Shown piece by piece: positions 1 to 9,344 of a stretch of 64,000 nucleotides of DNA. Both the position numbers and the translations under genes were made by a program. This stretch comes from Kineosporia rhizophila (lineage in GTDB: Bacteria; Actinomycetota; Actinomycetes; Actinomycetales; Kineosporiaceae): assembly GCF_021277265.1 (NCBI RefSeq), contig NZ_JAJSOH010000005.1:1-64000 (forward strand). Reading direction: 5' to 3'. The notes below the pieces were generated by a model that saw only the letters and a program-made list of their open reading frames with translations, had not been told where the DNA came from and ran no database searches. How positions within the stretch are numbered: the stretch's first letter is position 1; each line of letters starts with the position of its first letter.

Positions 1-2
1 TG

Positions 3-479
3 CTGGCCGCGCTCCGCGAGATGGGTCTGGCCCCGGCCGCCGAGTCACCCGACGGCGATCTGCTCGTGCACGCCGTGGCTCCCCGCCGTTCCCGGTCGAG
101 CGGGTCACCGGTGGCCCGACGGCAGCCGCCGCCCACCGCCACCCACGAGGCTCTGCGCAACGCCGTGCGGTCGATGCGGGCCGTGGAGGAGAACACCCGC
201 CGCCCGGTGATCGCCGGGGCCGAACCCCCACCGCTGGTCCCGATGGACCCGGCCGGAGCGATAGCCGTCCTCCGAGAGGCCGCCGCCACCCGACGTCCTC
301 TGTGGATCGGTTACCTCGAAGAGGCCGGGAGACCCGTGCGGCAGCTGATCGAGCCGCTGGCGGTGGAGGGCGGCCGGATCCGGGCGCTGGAGCTGGCCAC
401 CGGGCGCGTGCGGGGCTACTCGGTGCATCGGGTGATCGCGGTGGCCGGTACGGATGAAACCGCTCCGGAAGCTGGTTGA
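3..479 (+). CDS. Helicase-associated domain protein, C-terminal part (5' truncated by window edge)
   Basis: The reading frame is open from base 3, so the gene begins outside the window; the ATG at 21 is internal. The visible ~159 residues are an acidic/Arg-rich linker followed by a small beta-rich segment (residues around WIGYLEEAGRPVRQLIEPL and a GRVRGYSVHRV end) that resembles the WYL-like end of actinobacterial helicase-associated proteins. It lies 37 bp upstream of the XPB helicase on the same strand, the usual arrangement for this pair, so a shared DNA-repair or recombination role is inferred. Identity rests partly on context. Confidence 0.72.
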   Translation: MAALREMGLAPAAESPDGDLLVHAVAPRRSRSSGSPVARRQPPPTATHEALRNAVRSMRAVEENTRRPVIAGAEPPPLVPMDPAGAIAVLREAAATRRPLWIGYLEEAGRPVRQLIEPLAVEGGRIRALELATGRVRGYSVHRVIAVAGTDETAPEAG

Positions 480-516
480 GCTCCATGTCACCGAGCGATG
501 AGGGAGACTCTGATCC

Positions 517-2163
517 GTGACTGACGGACCACTGATCGTCCAGAGCGACAAGACCCTGCTGCTGGAGATCGACCACGAGCAGGCAGCCGCCTGCCGTCGG
601 GCGATCGCACCGTTCGCCGAACTGGAGCGCGCCCCCGAGCACGTGCACACCTACCGGCTCACCCCGCTGGGCCTGTGGAACGCGCGGGCCGCCGGTCACG
701 ACGCCGAGCAGGTGGTCGACGTCCTGCTGGAGTACTCGCGCTACCCGGTCCCGCACGCCCTGCTGGTCGACGTGGCCGAGACGATGGCCCGCTACGGCCG
801 GCTGCAGCTGGTGAAGGACGGCGGCAACCTGGTGCTGCGCGGCCTCGACGTGCCGGTGCTCGAGGAGGTGCTGCGCAGCAAGAAGGTCACCCCGCTGGTC
901 GGGGAGCGGCTGGACGAGACCGACGTGCTGGTGCACCCGAGCGAGCGCGGCAATCTCAAGCAGGTGCTGCTCAAGCTCGGCTGGCCCGCCGAGGACCTGG
1001 CCGGTTACGTGAACGGCGAGAAGCACCCGATCGAGCTGGCCCCGGACGGCTGGGAACTGCGGCCCTACCAGGCCGAGGCGGTAGAGGGCTTCTGGCACGG
1101 CGGTTCCGGCGTGGTCGTGCTGCCCTGTGGCGCCGGCAAGACCCTGGTCGGCGCCGCCGCAATGGCGAAAAGCGGTACCACCACGCTGATCCTGGTCACC
1201 AACACGGTCTCGGCCCGGCAGTGGCGCGACGAGCTGATCGCCCGCACCACCCTCACCGAGGACGAGATCGGCGAGTACTCCGGCACCCGCAAGGAGATCC
1301 GCCCGGTCACCATCGCCACCTACCAGGTGATGACCACGAAGCGGAAGGGCGCCTACGCCCACCTGGACCTGTTCGACGCACGCGACTGGGGCCTGATCGT
1401 CTACGACGAGGTGCACCTGCTGCCCGCCCCGGTGTTCCGGATGACCGCCTCGCTGCAGGCCCGCCGCCGGCTCGGCCTGACCGCCACCCTGGTGCGCGAG
1501 GACGGCCGGGAGGGCGACGTGTTCAGCCTGATCGGCCCGAAGCGCTACGACGCGCCCTGGAAGGACATCGAGGCCCAGGGCTACATCGCCCCGGCCGACT
1601 GCGTGGAGGTGCGGGTCACCCTGCCCGAGCGCGAGCGGCTGGTCTACGCCACCGCCGAGCCGGAGGAGCGCTACCGGCTCTGCGCCACCAGCGACTCCAA
1701 GACCAAGGTGGTCGAGCGGCTGGTGAAACGGCATGCCGGGGAGCAGATCCTGATCATCGGGCAGTACCTGGACCAGCTCGACGACATCGGGAATCGGCTG
1801 GACGCACCGGTTCTCAAGGGCGAGACGTCGGTGGCCGAGCGGCAGCGGCTGTTCGACGCCTTCCGGTCCGGCGAGCTGTCCACCCTGGTGGTGAGCAAGG
1901 TCGCGAACTTCTCGATCGACCTGCCCGAGGCCAGCGTGGCGATCCAGGTGTCGGGCTCGTTCGGTTCCCGTCAGGAGGAGGCCCAACGTCTGGGCCGGCT
2001 GCTGCGCCCCAAGCGCGACGGCAAGTCGGCGCGGTTCTACGCGGTGGTCTCCCGGGACACGCTCGACCAGGACTTCGCCGCCCACCGGCAGCGCTTCCTG
2101 GCCGAACAGGGTTACGCGTACCGGATTCTCGACGCCGAAGACGTGGACACTCAGGAGGCCTGA
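517..2163 (+). CDS. XPB/Ssl2-type DNA repair helicase
   Basis: A 548-residue superfamily 2 helicase. An N-terminal DNA-damage-recognition-like domain (about residues 1-180) precedes the first RecA-like domain with Walker A LPCGAGKT (about residue 205) and a DEVH box (IVYDEVHLL, about residue 295). The second RecA-like domain ends with the QEEAQRLGRLLRPK motif VI. Bacterial XPB homologues unwind DNA 3' to 5' using ATP; their repair role is only partly known. The GTG start is preceded by a GGGAG ribosome site. The 3' end overlaps the convergent PadR gene by 13 bp. Confidence 0.95.
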   Translation: MTDGPLIVQSDKTLLLEIDHEQAAACRRAIAPFAELERAPEHVHTYRLTPLGLWNARAAGHDAEQVVDVLLEYSRYPVPHALLVDVAETMARYGRLQLVKDGGNLVLRGLDVPVLEEVLRSKKVTPLVGERLDETDVLVHPSERGNLKQVLLKLGWPAEDLAGYVNGEKHPIELAPDGWELRPYQAEAVEGFWHGGSGVVVLPCGAGKTLVGAAAMAKSGTTTLILVTNTVSARQWRDELIARTTLTEDEIGEYSGTRKEIRPVTIATYQVMTTKRKGAYAHLDLFDARDWGLIVYDEVHLLPAPVFRMTASLQARRRLGLTATLVREDGREGDVFSLIGPKRYDAPWKDIEAQGYIAPADCVEVRVTLPERERLVYATAEPEERYRLCATSDSKTKVVERLVKRHAGEQILIIGQYLDQLDDIGNRLDAPVLKGETSVAERQRLFDAFRSGELSTLVVSKVANFSIDLPEASVAIQVSGSFGSRQEEAQRLGRLLRPKRDGKSARFYAVVSRDTLDQDFAAHRQRFLAEQGYAYRILDAEDVDTQEA

Positions 2164-2738
2164 TCGTCGGCCGGCCGCGGCCAGGTGATTTGGCCTGACC
2201 GCAGGTCGGCGACCAGTTCCTCGACGTACTGCAGTTCAACCGCCAGGATTCGCTCCTGGTACACCGTCTCCACCAGGAAGACCGGCGCCAGGAAAGTCTT
2301 TCCGTATTCGACCTCGGCCCGGACCTTCTCCAGCCGCCCACGCAGCCGGGTCGCCCGCACCCTGAGAACCGAAACCGCCTCTTCCACGCCCAGGTTCGGC
2401 AGGAACGACAGGGCCGCCGGGAACTGCGGGTACTCCTCCACCGGCTCGGCCAGCATGTCGCGCAGCCAGTCGAGCAGCACCTCGTGGCCCTGCACGGTGA
2501 GCCGGTAGGTGGTGCGCTCGGGCCGGTTCTCGGCCCGTGCGGTGCCCTCCACCTCGACCAGGCCGTCCCGCAGCAGTCGCTGGACGGTCTGGTACACGCT
2601 GTTGCGCTGACTGACGTTGATCACGTCGTCCTTGTGCCGCTCCTTGATCAGCTGCTGCATCCGGTAGGCGTGCATCGGGGCCTCGGACAGCATCGAGAGC
2701 ACGGCCACCGCAAGAACGGAACGACGGGGAGCAGGCAC
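2151..2738 (-). CDS. PadR family transcriptional regulator
   Basis: A 195-residue protein with an N-terminal winged helix (SVLAVAVLSMLSEAPMHAYRMQQLI, then the RNSVYQTVQRLLRDGLVEV recognition helix and wing) and a C-terminal helical Vir_C-like dimerisation domain with a PQFPAALSFLP segment, as in PadR regulators of the longer subclass. It is divergent from the flavin monooxygenase with only 52 bp between the starts, so it probably represses that gene and itself in response to a substrate of the enzyme (inference). The GTG start has no ribosome site but has TATCCT exactly 6 bases upstream, suggesting a leaderless transcript. Confidence 0.92.
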   Translation of the reverse strand: MPAPRRSVLAVAVLSMLSEAPMHAYRMQQLIKERHKDDVINVSQRNSVYQTVQRLLRDGLVEVEGTARAENRPERTTYRLTVQGHEVLLDWLRDMLAEPVEEYPQFPAALSFLPNLGVEEAVSVLRVRATRLRGRLEKVRAEVEYGKTFLAPVFLVETVYQERILAVELQYVEELVADLRSGQITWPRPADDQAS

Positions 2739-2744
2739 CCGCCG

Positions 2745-2750
2745 AGGATA
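2745..2750 (-). promoter_or_regulatory. -10 box of the padR-type gene (leaderless)
   Basis: TATCCT on the minus strand with six bases (CGGCGG) to the GTG start at 2738, so transcription would begin at or next to the start codon. The -35 position falls inside the operator arm at 2768-2774. Confidence 0.5.
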
Positions 2751-2767
2751 TCCCTGGCCATCTCTTA

Positions 2768-2795
2768 GTCATAATGTGTATGGTCATTTTATGAC
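2768..2795. promoter_or_regulatory. Operator between PadR regulator and monooxygenase
   Basis: A perfect inverted repeat, GTCATAA (2768-2774) and TTATGAC (2789-2795), with 14 bases between, plus a nested GGTCAT-TTT-ATGACC repeat (2782-2796). It covers the -10 and start codon of the monooxygenase gene and the expected -35 of the regulator gene, so a bound PadR dimer would block both. It lies in a local AT-rich island. Confidence 0.6.
2779..2784 (+). promoter_or_regulatory. -10 box of the monooxygenase gene (leaderless)
   Basis: TATGGT, then CATTTT, then ATG at 2791. The box lies inside the operator described at 2768-2795. A weak -35-like TGGCCA sits at 2755-2760, 18 bases upstream. Confidence 0.45.
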
Positions 2796-3955
2796 CAAGA
2801 CAGCGATGATCATTGGCGGGGGCATCGCCGGCACGGTGACGGCGATCGCGCTGCACGAAGCGGGGCTGAGATCCGTGGTCCATGAGGCCTACGGAGCGGG
2901 CTCGGACGGGATCGGGGCGTTCCTGACCATCCAGGACAACGGACTGGCGGCGCTGGCCCCCTTGGGCCTGCACCGGCTGGTGGGCGACCTGGGCATGCCC
3001 ACCAAGCGCATGCATCTGGGGAGTGGGCGCACCGGCAAGGATCTGGGCAGCACCGGGATGCGGGCGCGCACGTTGTCGCGCTCGGACCTGTATCTCACCT
3101 TGCGGTCCGAGGCCGAGCGCCGTGGTATCGAGATCTGTTACGGAAAAAGGCTTGTGGACGCCTCGCGCACCGATTCCGGAGTTCGCGCGGCTTTCGGGGA
3201 CGGAACCTTCAGTGAAGGAGACCTGCTGATCGGGGCGGACGGGCTGCGCTCGCGCACCCGCGCGCTGCTCGATCCCGGGGCGCCGCCGGCACGCTTCGTC
3301 GGACTGCTCAACACCGGCGGTTACGCGCCGGACCTGAAACTCGGCGGGGCCGTCGGCGATGCGCACTTCATCTTCGGCAAGCGCTGCTTCTTCGCCTGGC
3401 TGACCGCTCCGGACGGCGGCACCTGGTGGTTCGCGAATCCGCCGGCCAAGTCCGACCCCGGACGCGACGGGCTGGACCGGATCTCGCCCGAGGCCTGGCG
3501 GCAGCAACTGAAAGACCTTTTCGCCGACGACCGGAGCCCGGCACTGGCGGCGATCGACGCGACCGACGAATTGTTCCCGCCCTGGACCACTTACGACTTC
3601 CCCAGGGTCCCGGTCTGGCACGACGACCGCATGGTGATCATCGGTGACGCGGCGCACGCCACCGCCCCGTCGGCCGGCCAGGGCGCTTCGATGGCGATCG
3701 AGGACGCAGTGGTCCTGGCCCGCTGCCTGCGTGACCTGCCTTCGACCGAGGACGCTTTCGTCGCCTACGAGCAGATCCGGCGGTCCCGGGTGGAGAAGGT
3801 GGTGGCGGCCGGGCGGCGCAACGGGTCAGGCAAGGCCGCCGGGCCGGTCGGGGCGGTCGTCCGGGACGCGATGATGCCCTACGTGGTGAAGCACTGGGCC
3901 AGCGAGAAGGCCCTCGCCTGGATGACCGAGTACCGGATCGACTGGGCGGAACCGG

Positions 3956-3966
<11 letters not shown>
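2791..3966 (+). CDS. FAD-dependent aromatic/PheA-TfdB type monooxygenase
   Basis: A 391-residue flavoprotein hydroxylase. It has an N-terminal Rossmann GGGIAG dinucleotide motif (residues 8-13), the GADGLRSRTR motif (about 150) and the second FAD motif IIGDAAHATAPSAGQGASMAIEDA (about 285-310), all typical of group A flavin monooxygenases that use NAD(P)H and oxygen. The substrate cannot be read from sequence. The ATG at 2791 is preferred over the in-frame GTG at 2776, because neither has a ribosome site and the ATG fits the leaderless promoter spacing. Divergent from the PadR gene; the 3' end overlaps the ABC transporter gene by 11 bp tail to tail. Confidence 0.9.
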
Positions 3967-5746
<1,780 letters not shown>

Positions 5747-5752
5747 GGGCGG

Positions 5753-5759
5753 ACCTCCA
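5753..5759 (-). promoter_or_regulatory. Ribosome binding site that fixes the ABC exporter start
   Basis: Minus strand AGGAGGT-like sequence (core GGAGGT, 5753-5758) with six bases to the TTG codon at 5746. It is one of the strongest Shine-Dalgarno matches in the window and places the operator outside the coding region. Confidence 0.7.
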
Positions 5760-5770
5760 GGTCGGGAATT

Positions 5771-5789
5771 TAGTGAGGTTACCTCACTA
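5771..5789. promoter_or_regulatory. Palindromic MarR operator
   Basis: TAGTGAGGTTACCTCACTA, two perfect 9-bp arms around a single central T. It sits between the divergent exporter (start 5746) and MarR gene (start 5826), 25 bp upstream of the exporter start codon. The size and symmetry fit a winged-helix MarR dimer, which would repress the exporter until a ligand binds. Confidence 0.72.
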
Positions 5790-5813
5790 TGAGGCTCCAA
5801 CTGTAGTTTCGGC

Positions 5814-5819
5814 TACGGT
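5814..5819 (+). promoter_or_regulatory. -10 box of the marR-type gene (leaderless)
   Basis: TACGGT followed by ATTCCG and the GTG start at 5826. No ribosome site is visible upstream of that start. Confidence 0.5.
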
Positions 5820-5825
5820 ATTCCG

Positions 5826-6269
5826 GTGGGTGCCGAGCCAGAGAACGAACAGGGTGCGCAGGACGAGGAGACCCTGGCCGAGGCCTTCTGGGCGGTCTCC
5901 CGTCGGCTGCGCCACCGCAGTCACGAGAGCGTCAGCCCGCTGGGCATCACGCCGGGGCAGGCCCGGGCGATCGGCGTGCTGCAGCGGCACGGCAGCCTGC
6001 GCATCAGCTCGTTGTCCGAGCACCTGCGCATCGCCCCGCGCTCGGGGACCGAGGTGGTCGACGCCCTGCAGGAGCGCGGTCTGGTGGAACGCTCGCCGGA
6101 TCCGGACGACCGGCGGGCCACGCTCGTCAGCCTGAGCCCGTCGGGGGAAGAGATCGCCCAGGCCGTGCGGCGGGCCCGGGCGGCCGAGGCCGACCAGTTC
6201 TTCGACCGGCTGGGTGAAGCCGACCGACGCGAACTCTCCCGAATCATCGGGATCCTCCGCCGCCCGTAG
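5826..6269 (+). CDS. MarR family transcriptional regulator
   Basis: A 147-residue winged-helix protein: dimerisation helices, then a recognition region (LRISSLSEHLRIAPRSGTEVVDALQERGLVERSPDPDDRRATLVSLSPSGEEI), where the DPDDRRA wing is the MarR hallmark. It is divergent from an ABC exporter with a perfect palindrome between them. This is a standard layout for a drug-sensing repressor of an efflux pump; the ligand is unknown. Confidence 0.93.
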   Translation: MGAEPENEQGAQDEETLAEAFWAVSRRLRHRSHESVSPLGITPGQARAIGVLQRHGSLRISSLSEHLRIAPRSGTEVVDALQERGLVERSPDPDDRRATLVSLSPSGEEIAQAVRRARAAEADQFFDRLGEADRRELSRIIGILRRP

Positions 6270-6369
6270 CGACCACCCCGTCCATTGGTGGTGATCTGGG
6301 GTTTCCGGGCCCTGGCGGCGGACGGCCGGCGTCCAGGAACTTCCCAGAAATCGGGTGCACTCTGTCCGC

Positions 6370-7077
6370 GTGGCTGAGAAGACCTATGAGGCGAAACTGC
6401 TGGTCGTCGACGACGAGCCGAACATTCGCGAACTGCTGACCACCAGCCTGCGGTTCGCCGGTTTCGACGTCGTGGGGGCCGGCGACGGCGCCCAGGCGCT
6501 GGCGCTCGCCGAGCAGCACCGGCCCGACCTGGTGGTGCTCGACGTGATGATGCCGGACATGGACGGCTTCACCGTCACCCGCAAGCTGCGCGAGCGCGGG
6601 CGGGACATCCCGGTGGTGTTCCTGACCGCCCGCGACGAGACCGGCGACAAGGTGACCGGCCTGACGGTCGGCGGGGACGACTACGTCACCAAGCCGTTCT
6701 CCCTGGAGGAGGTGGTGGCCCGGATCCGCGCCGTGCTGCGCCGCACCGGGGTGGCCACCGACGCCGAGAGCGGCCGCCTGGTCTTCCACGACCTGGAACT
6801 GGACGAGGACTCGCACGAGGTGCGCCGGGCCGGCCGCCTGATCGAGCTCTCCCCCACCGAGTTCAAACTGCTGCGCTACCTGATGCTGAACCCCAACCGG
6901 GTGCTGTCGAAGGCGCAGATCCTCGACCACGTGTGGGCCTACGACTTCAACGGCGAGGCCGGGATCGTCGAGTCCTACATCTCCTACCTCCGTCGCAAGA
7001 TCGACGACGTCGAGCCCCCGCTGATCCACACCAAGCGCGGCGTCGGCTACGTCCTGCGCCTGCCTCCCCAGAACTGA
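6370..7077 (+). CDS. PhoP-like response regulator (OmpR family)
   Basis: 235 residues. The receiver domain has the acidic pair in VVDDEPN, phospho-acceptor Asp about residue 58 (VVLDVMMPDMDG), Thr in FLTARDE and Lys in YVTKPFS. The C-terminal winged helix ends in IHTKRGVGYVLRLP. The receiver and its GGDDYVTKPFSLEEVVARIR segment are closest, from memory, to mycobacterial PhoP. The start is uncertain: GTG 6370 is preferred over GTG 6355, and neither has a ribosome site. The kinase gene follows 6 bp downstream, so they form one operon. Confidence 0.93.
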   Translation: MAEKTYEAKLLVVDDEPNIRELLTTSLRFAGFDVVGAGDGAQALALAEQHRPDLVVLDVMMPDMDGFTVTRKLRERGRDIPVVFLTARDETGDKVTGLTVGGDDYVTKPFSLEEVVARIRAVLRRTGVATDAESGRLVFHDLELDEDSHEVRRAGRLIELSPTEFKLLRYLMLNPNRVLSKAQILDHVWAYDFNGEAGIVESYISYLRRKIDDVEPPLIHTKRGVGYVLRLPPQN

Positions 7078-7083
7078 TCGGTC

Positions 7084-8667
7084 ATGACCACGCTTTCTTC
7101 CGGAATCTCCACCCGCGCCCCCTCACAGCCCCGGTTCCTCGACCGCGCCCGGCAGCGCTGGGAGTCCACACCGCTGCGGGCCCGCCTGGTCGGGCTCATG
7201 GTCGTGCTGCTGGTCGCCGGCCTGGCCCTGACCGGTTTCGCCAGCCAGTACGTGCTGAAGAGCTATTTGGTGGGCAAGGTCGACAGCCAGCTCGAGCAGA
7301 GCCTGACGCCGGTGGGCGAGTCGGCGCTGAACGACACTCTGCGCGGCGCCAGCGTCCGGGCCCAGGGCTGGGGCCTGGCCGAGTTCGCGATCAAGGTCTG
7401 TTACGACGGGGGCGGTATCGGTGAGGACCTGACGCCGCAGTCGTCGGCCCCGGCCCTCGTGGAGATGACCTCCCAACAGGCCAACGCCACCGATGCCGAG
7501 GTGTTCAGCGTGCAGTCCGAGGACGGCGCCACCACCTGGCGGGTGATCGCCTCGGGCTGGAAGAAGGACTTCACCGGCCAGACCGGCAGCGTGCAGATCG
7601 CCCTGCCGCTCGACGACGTCGACGACGCGGTGAACCGGCTGCGGATCCTGATCCTGATGTTCGGGCTGATGGTCACCGTGCTGTTCGCCAGCCTGGGCTG
7701 GCTGGTGATCCGGCGCTCGTTCAAGCCGCTCACCGAGGTCGAGGAGACGGCCGCCGCGATCGCCGCGGGCGACCTGTCCCGGCGGGTGCCCGCGCACCCG
7801 GCGACCACCGAGGTAGGCCGGCTGACCACGTCCCTGAACGGGATGCTGGCCCAGATCGAGAGCGCCTTCCGCTCCCGTGAGGCCTCCGAGCAGCGCACCC
7901 GGCGGTTCGCCGCCGACGCCTCGCACGAGCTGAGAACCCCGCTGGCCTCGATCCGCGGCTTCGCCGAGCTCTACCGCCAGGGGGCGGTCTCCGAACCGGC
8001 CGACGTGGCCCGCACGATGAGCCGGATCGAGGACGAGTCGCGGCGGATGGGCACGCTGGTGGAGGACCTGCTCCTGCTGGCCCGGCTGGACGAGCAGCGT
8101 CCGGCCCGCAGCGAACCCGTCGACCTGGCCGTGCTGGCCGGCGACGCGGTGCACGACGCCCGGGGGCTGGCCCCCGACCGCACGGTCCGCCTGGTCGGGC
8201 TGAGCGACAAGCAGGGGCCCGAGCCCGCGGTGGTCACCGGCGACGACAACCGGCTGCGGCAGGTGGTCGCCAACCTGCTGGCCAACGCCGTGCGGCACAC
8301 GCCTTCGGGATCACCGATCGAGGTGGCCGTGGGCCGGTGGGAGAACGTGGCGGTGCTGGAGGTCCGCGACCACGGCGACGGCCTGACCCCGGAGCACGCG
8401 GCCAAGGTGTTCGAGCGGTTCTACCGGGTGGACGCCTCCCGCGCCCGGCATCAGGGCGGCGGCTCCGGGCTGGGGCTCTCGATCGTCGCGGCCGTGATCA
8501 GTGCCCACGAAGGACGGGTCGGGGTCGCCTCCACCCCGGGGGGCGGGGCCACCTTCCGGGTCGAGCTGCCGCTGGCGAGCGCCGGGCTGCCCGAGGCCCC
8601 CGACGCTCCCGACACCCCCGATGACCTGGACGATGACGCGGCACCCGGTGCCACTCCGTCCGCCTGA
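7084..8667 (+). CDS. PhoR-like sensor histidine kinase
   Basis: 527 residues. A first membrane span (about 35-55) and a second (about 190-210) flank a ~135-residue extracytoplasmic sensor. Then follow a HAMP linker, the HisKA box FAADASHELRTPLASIRGFAELYRQ with the phospho-His near residue 282, and an ATPase domain with N box (NLLANAVRHTP), DHGDG, and a GSGLGLSIV G box. The dimerisation region is very like mycobacterial PhoR. The C-terminal tail is acidic and Asp/Pro-rich. It is expected to phosphorylate the upstream regulator in response to an envelope signal. Confidence 0.94.
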   Translation: MTTLSSGISTRAPSQPRFLDRARQRWESTPLRARLVGLMVVLLVAGLALTGFASQYVLKSYLVGKVDSQLEQSLTPVGESALNDTLRGASVRAQGWGLAEFAIKVCYDGGGIGEDLTPQSSAPALVEMTSQQANATDAEVFSVQSEDGATTWRVIASGWKKDFTGQTGSVQIALPLDDVDDAVNRLRILILMFGLMVTVLFASLGWLVIRRSFKPLTEVEETAAAIAAGDLSRRVPAHPATTEVGRLTTSLNGMLAQIESAFRSREASEQRTRRFAADASHELRTPLASIRGFAELYRQGAVSEPADVARTMSRIEDESRRMGTLVEDLLLLARLDEQRPARSEPVDLAVLAGDAVHDARGLAPDRTVRLVGLSDKQGPEPAVVTGDDNRLRQVVANLLANAVRHTPSGSPIEVAVGRWENVAVLEVRDHGDGLTPEHAAKVFERFYRVDASRARHQGGGSGLGLSIVAAVISAHEGRVGVASTPGGGATFRVELPLASAGLPEAPDAPDTPDDLDDDAAPGATPSA

Positions 8668-9018
8668 GATGATCATCCTTCACTGAGCGTCACCGACTGC
8701 CCGAAGGGACGACCTTCGGGCAGCCGATTGCACTACGCCCGGCGGCCTTGGTCCGCAACTTCAGGACGCGGCATTCCCCGAACTCCCGGCGATATTGACA
8801 CCGTCGCGTGACACCTCCCACAGGATGAATTGTGCGGACGAGTCCCTGCATGCTGGCCTGCGTAGATATAGTTGTCCGTACAGGGCGGTTCCGGGTTACC
8901 TCAGGGATTTTCCAGAGGTGACGCGGCGTTCCCCAGATCGAAACCAGGTAGTCACGCAGCTGCGCGACTCTGGGTTCGGTACGCAGCGACAGCTTCGACC
9001 CTTTCGTGAGGAGGGCAG
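8668..9018. other. Noncoding stretch: terminator and leader of a small gene
   Basis: After the kinase stop there is a hairpin at 8697-8723. The remainder, up to the small gene at 9019, has no convincing ORF. A TTGACA sits at 8795-8800 without a good partner, TATAGT at 8867-8872 could be a -10, and CGCAGCTGCG (8954-8963) is a 10-bp palindrome. If the TATAGT is used, the small gene has a leader of about 145 nt. Confidence 0.4.
8697..8723 (+). terminator. Hairpin terminator after the kinase gene
   Basis: Perfect 11-bp stem CTGCCCGAAGG / CCTTCGGGCAG with a GACGA loop, 29 bp after the kinase stop. There is no U-tract, as is common in high-G+C actinomycetes. Confidence 0.7.
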
Positions 9019-9159
9019 ATGAACCACACCGCGACCACCCCGGACAGTGACGACACCAAGGCTCCCAAGAGCTACTCCGTCGCCAACCCGCGGCGCACTC
9101 GGCTGGACGCCGACGGTCGGCCGATCCAGGCCCCCGCCGCCAAGTCAGCTGCTGAATGA
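9019..9159 (+). CDS. 46-residue hydrophilic protein, function unknown
   Basis: The ATG start has a strong AGGAGG ribosome site five to nine bases upstream (within GTGAGGAGGGCAG), and a terminator hairpin follows 32 bp after the stop, so it is an independent transcription unit. The peptide begins MNHTATTPDSDDTKAPKSYS, has a basic centre (NPRRTRLDADGRP) and an Ala-rich end, with no membrane span, signal peptide or Cys. It lies between the PhoPR-like pair and the HtrA-like protease, so a small effector or modulator of that stress module is possible but unproven. Confidence 0.62.
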   Translation: MNHTATTPDSDDTKAPKSYSVANPRRTRLDADGRPIQAPAAKSAAE

Positions 9160-9190
9160 GCTGCGCCTAGAACGCTTGCGTTCGCACCAC

Positions 9191-9217
9191 GATGCCCCGG
9201 TCGGCGACCGGGGCATC
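9191..9217 (+). terminator. Hairpin terminator after the 46-residue gene
   Basis: Perfect 12-bp stem GATGCCCCGGTC / GACCGGGGCATC with a GGC loop, followed by TCTGGTTTTG. Confidence 0.75.
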
Positions 9218-9344
9218 TCTGGTTTTGCGGCCGGGAACAGGCTCGGCCGGGTTCTCAGGCTTCTCACAGACACGATGCAGCCAACGCCGAGGAGGCCGGG
9301 GTGAAGTAGTACCCGTCAGCAAGCTGGCCACGAGGGTGAGAACA

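Noticed and set aside
5747..5800. N-terminal extension of the ABC exporter from TTG 5800
   Set aside because: It would run through the MarR palindrome, and the TTG at 5746 has a near-perfect ribosome site.
8795..9022. 75-residue plus-strand frame before the 46-residue gene
   Set aside because: Start lacks a ribosome site, the product has no recognisable features, and it overlaps the start of the well-supported 46-residue gene.
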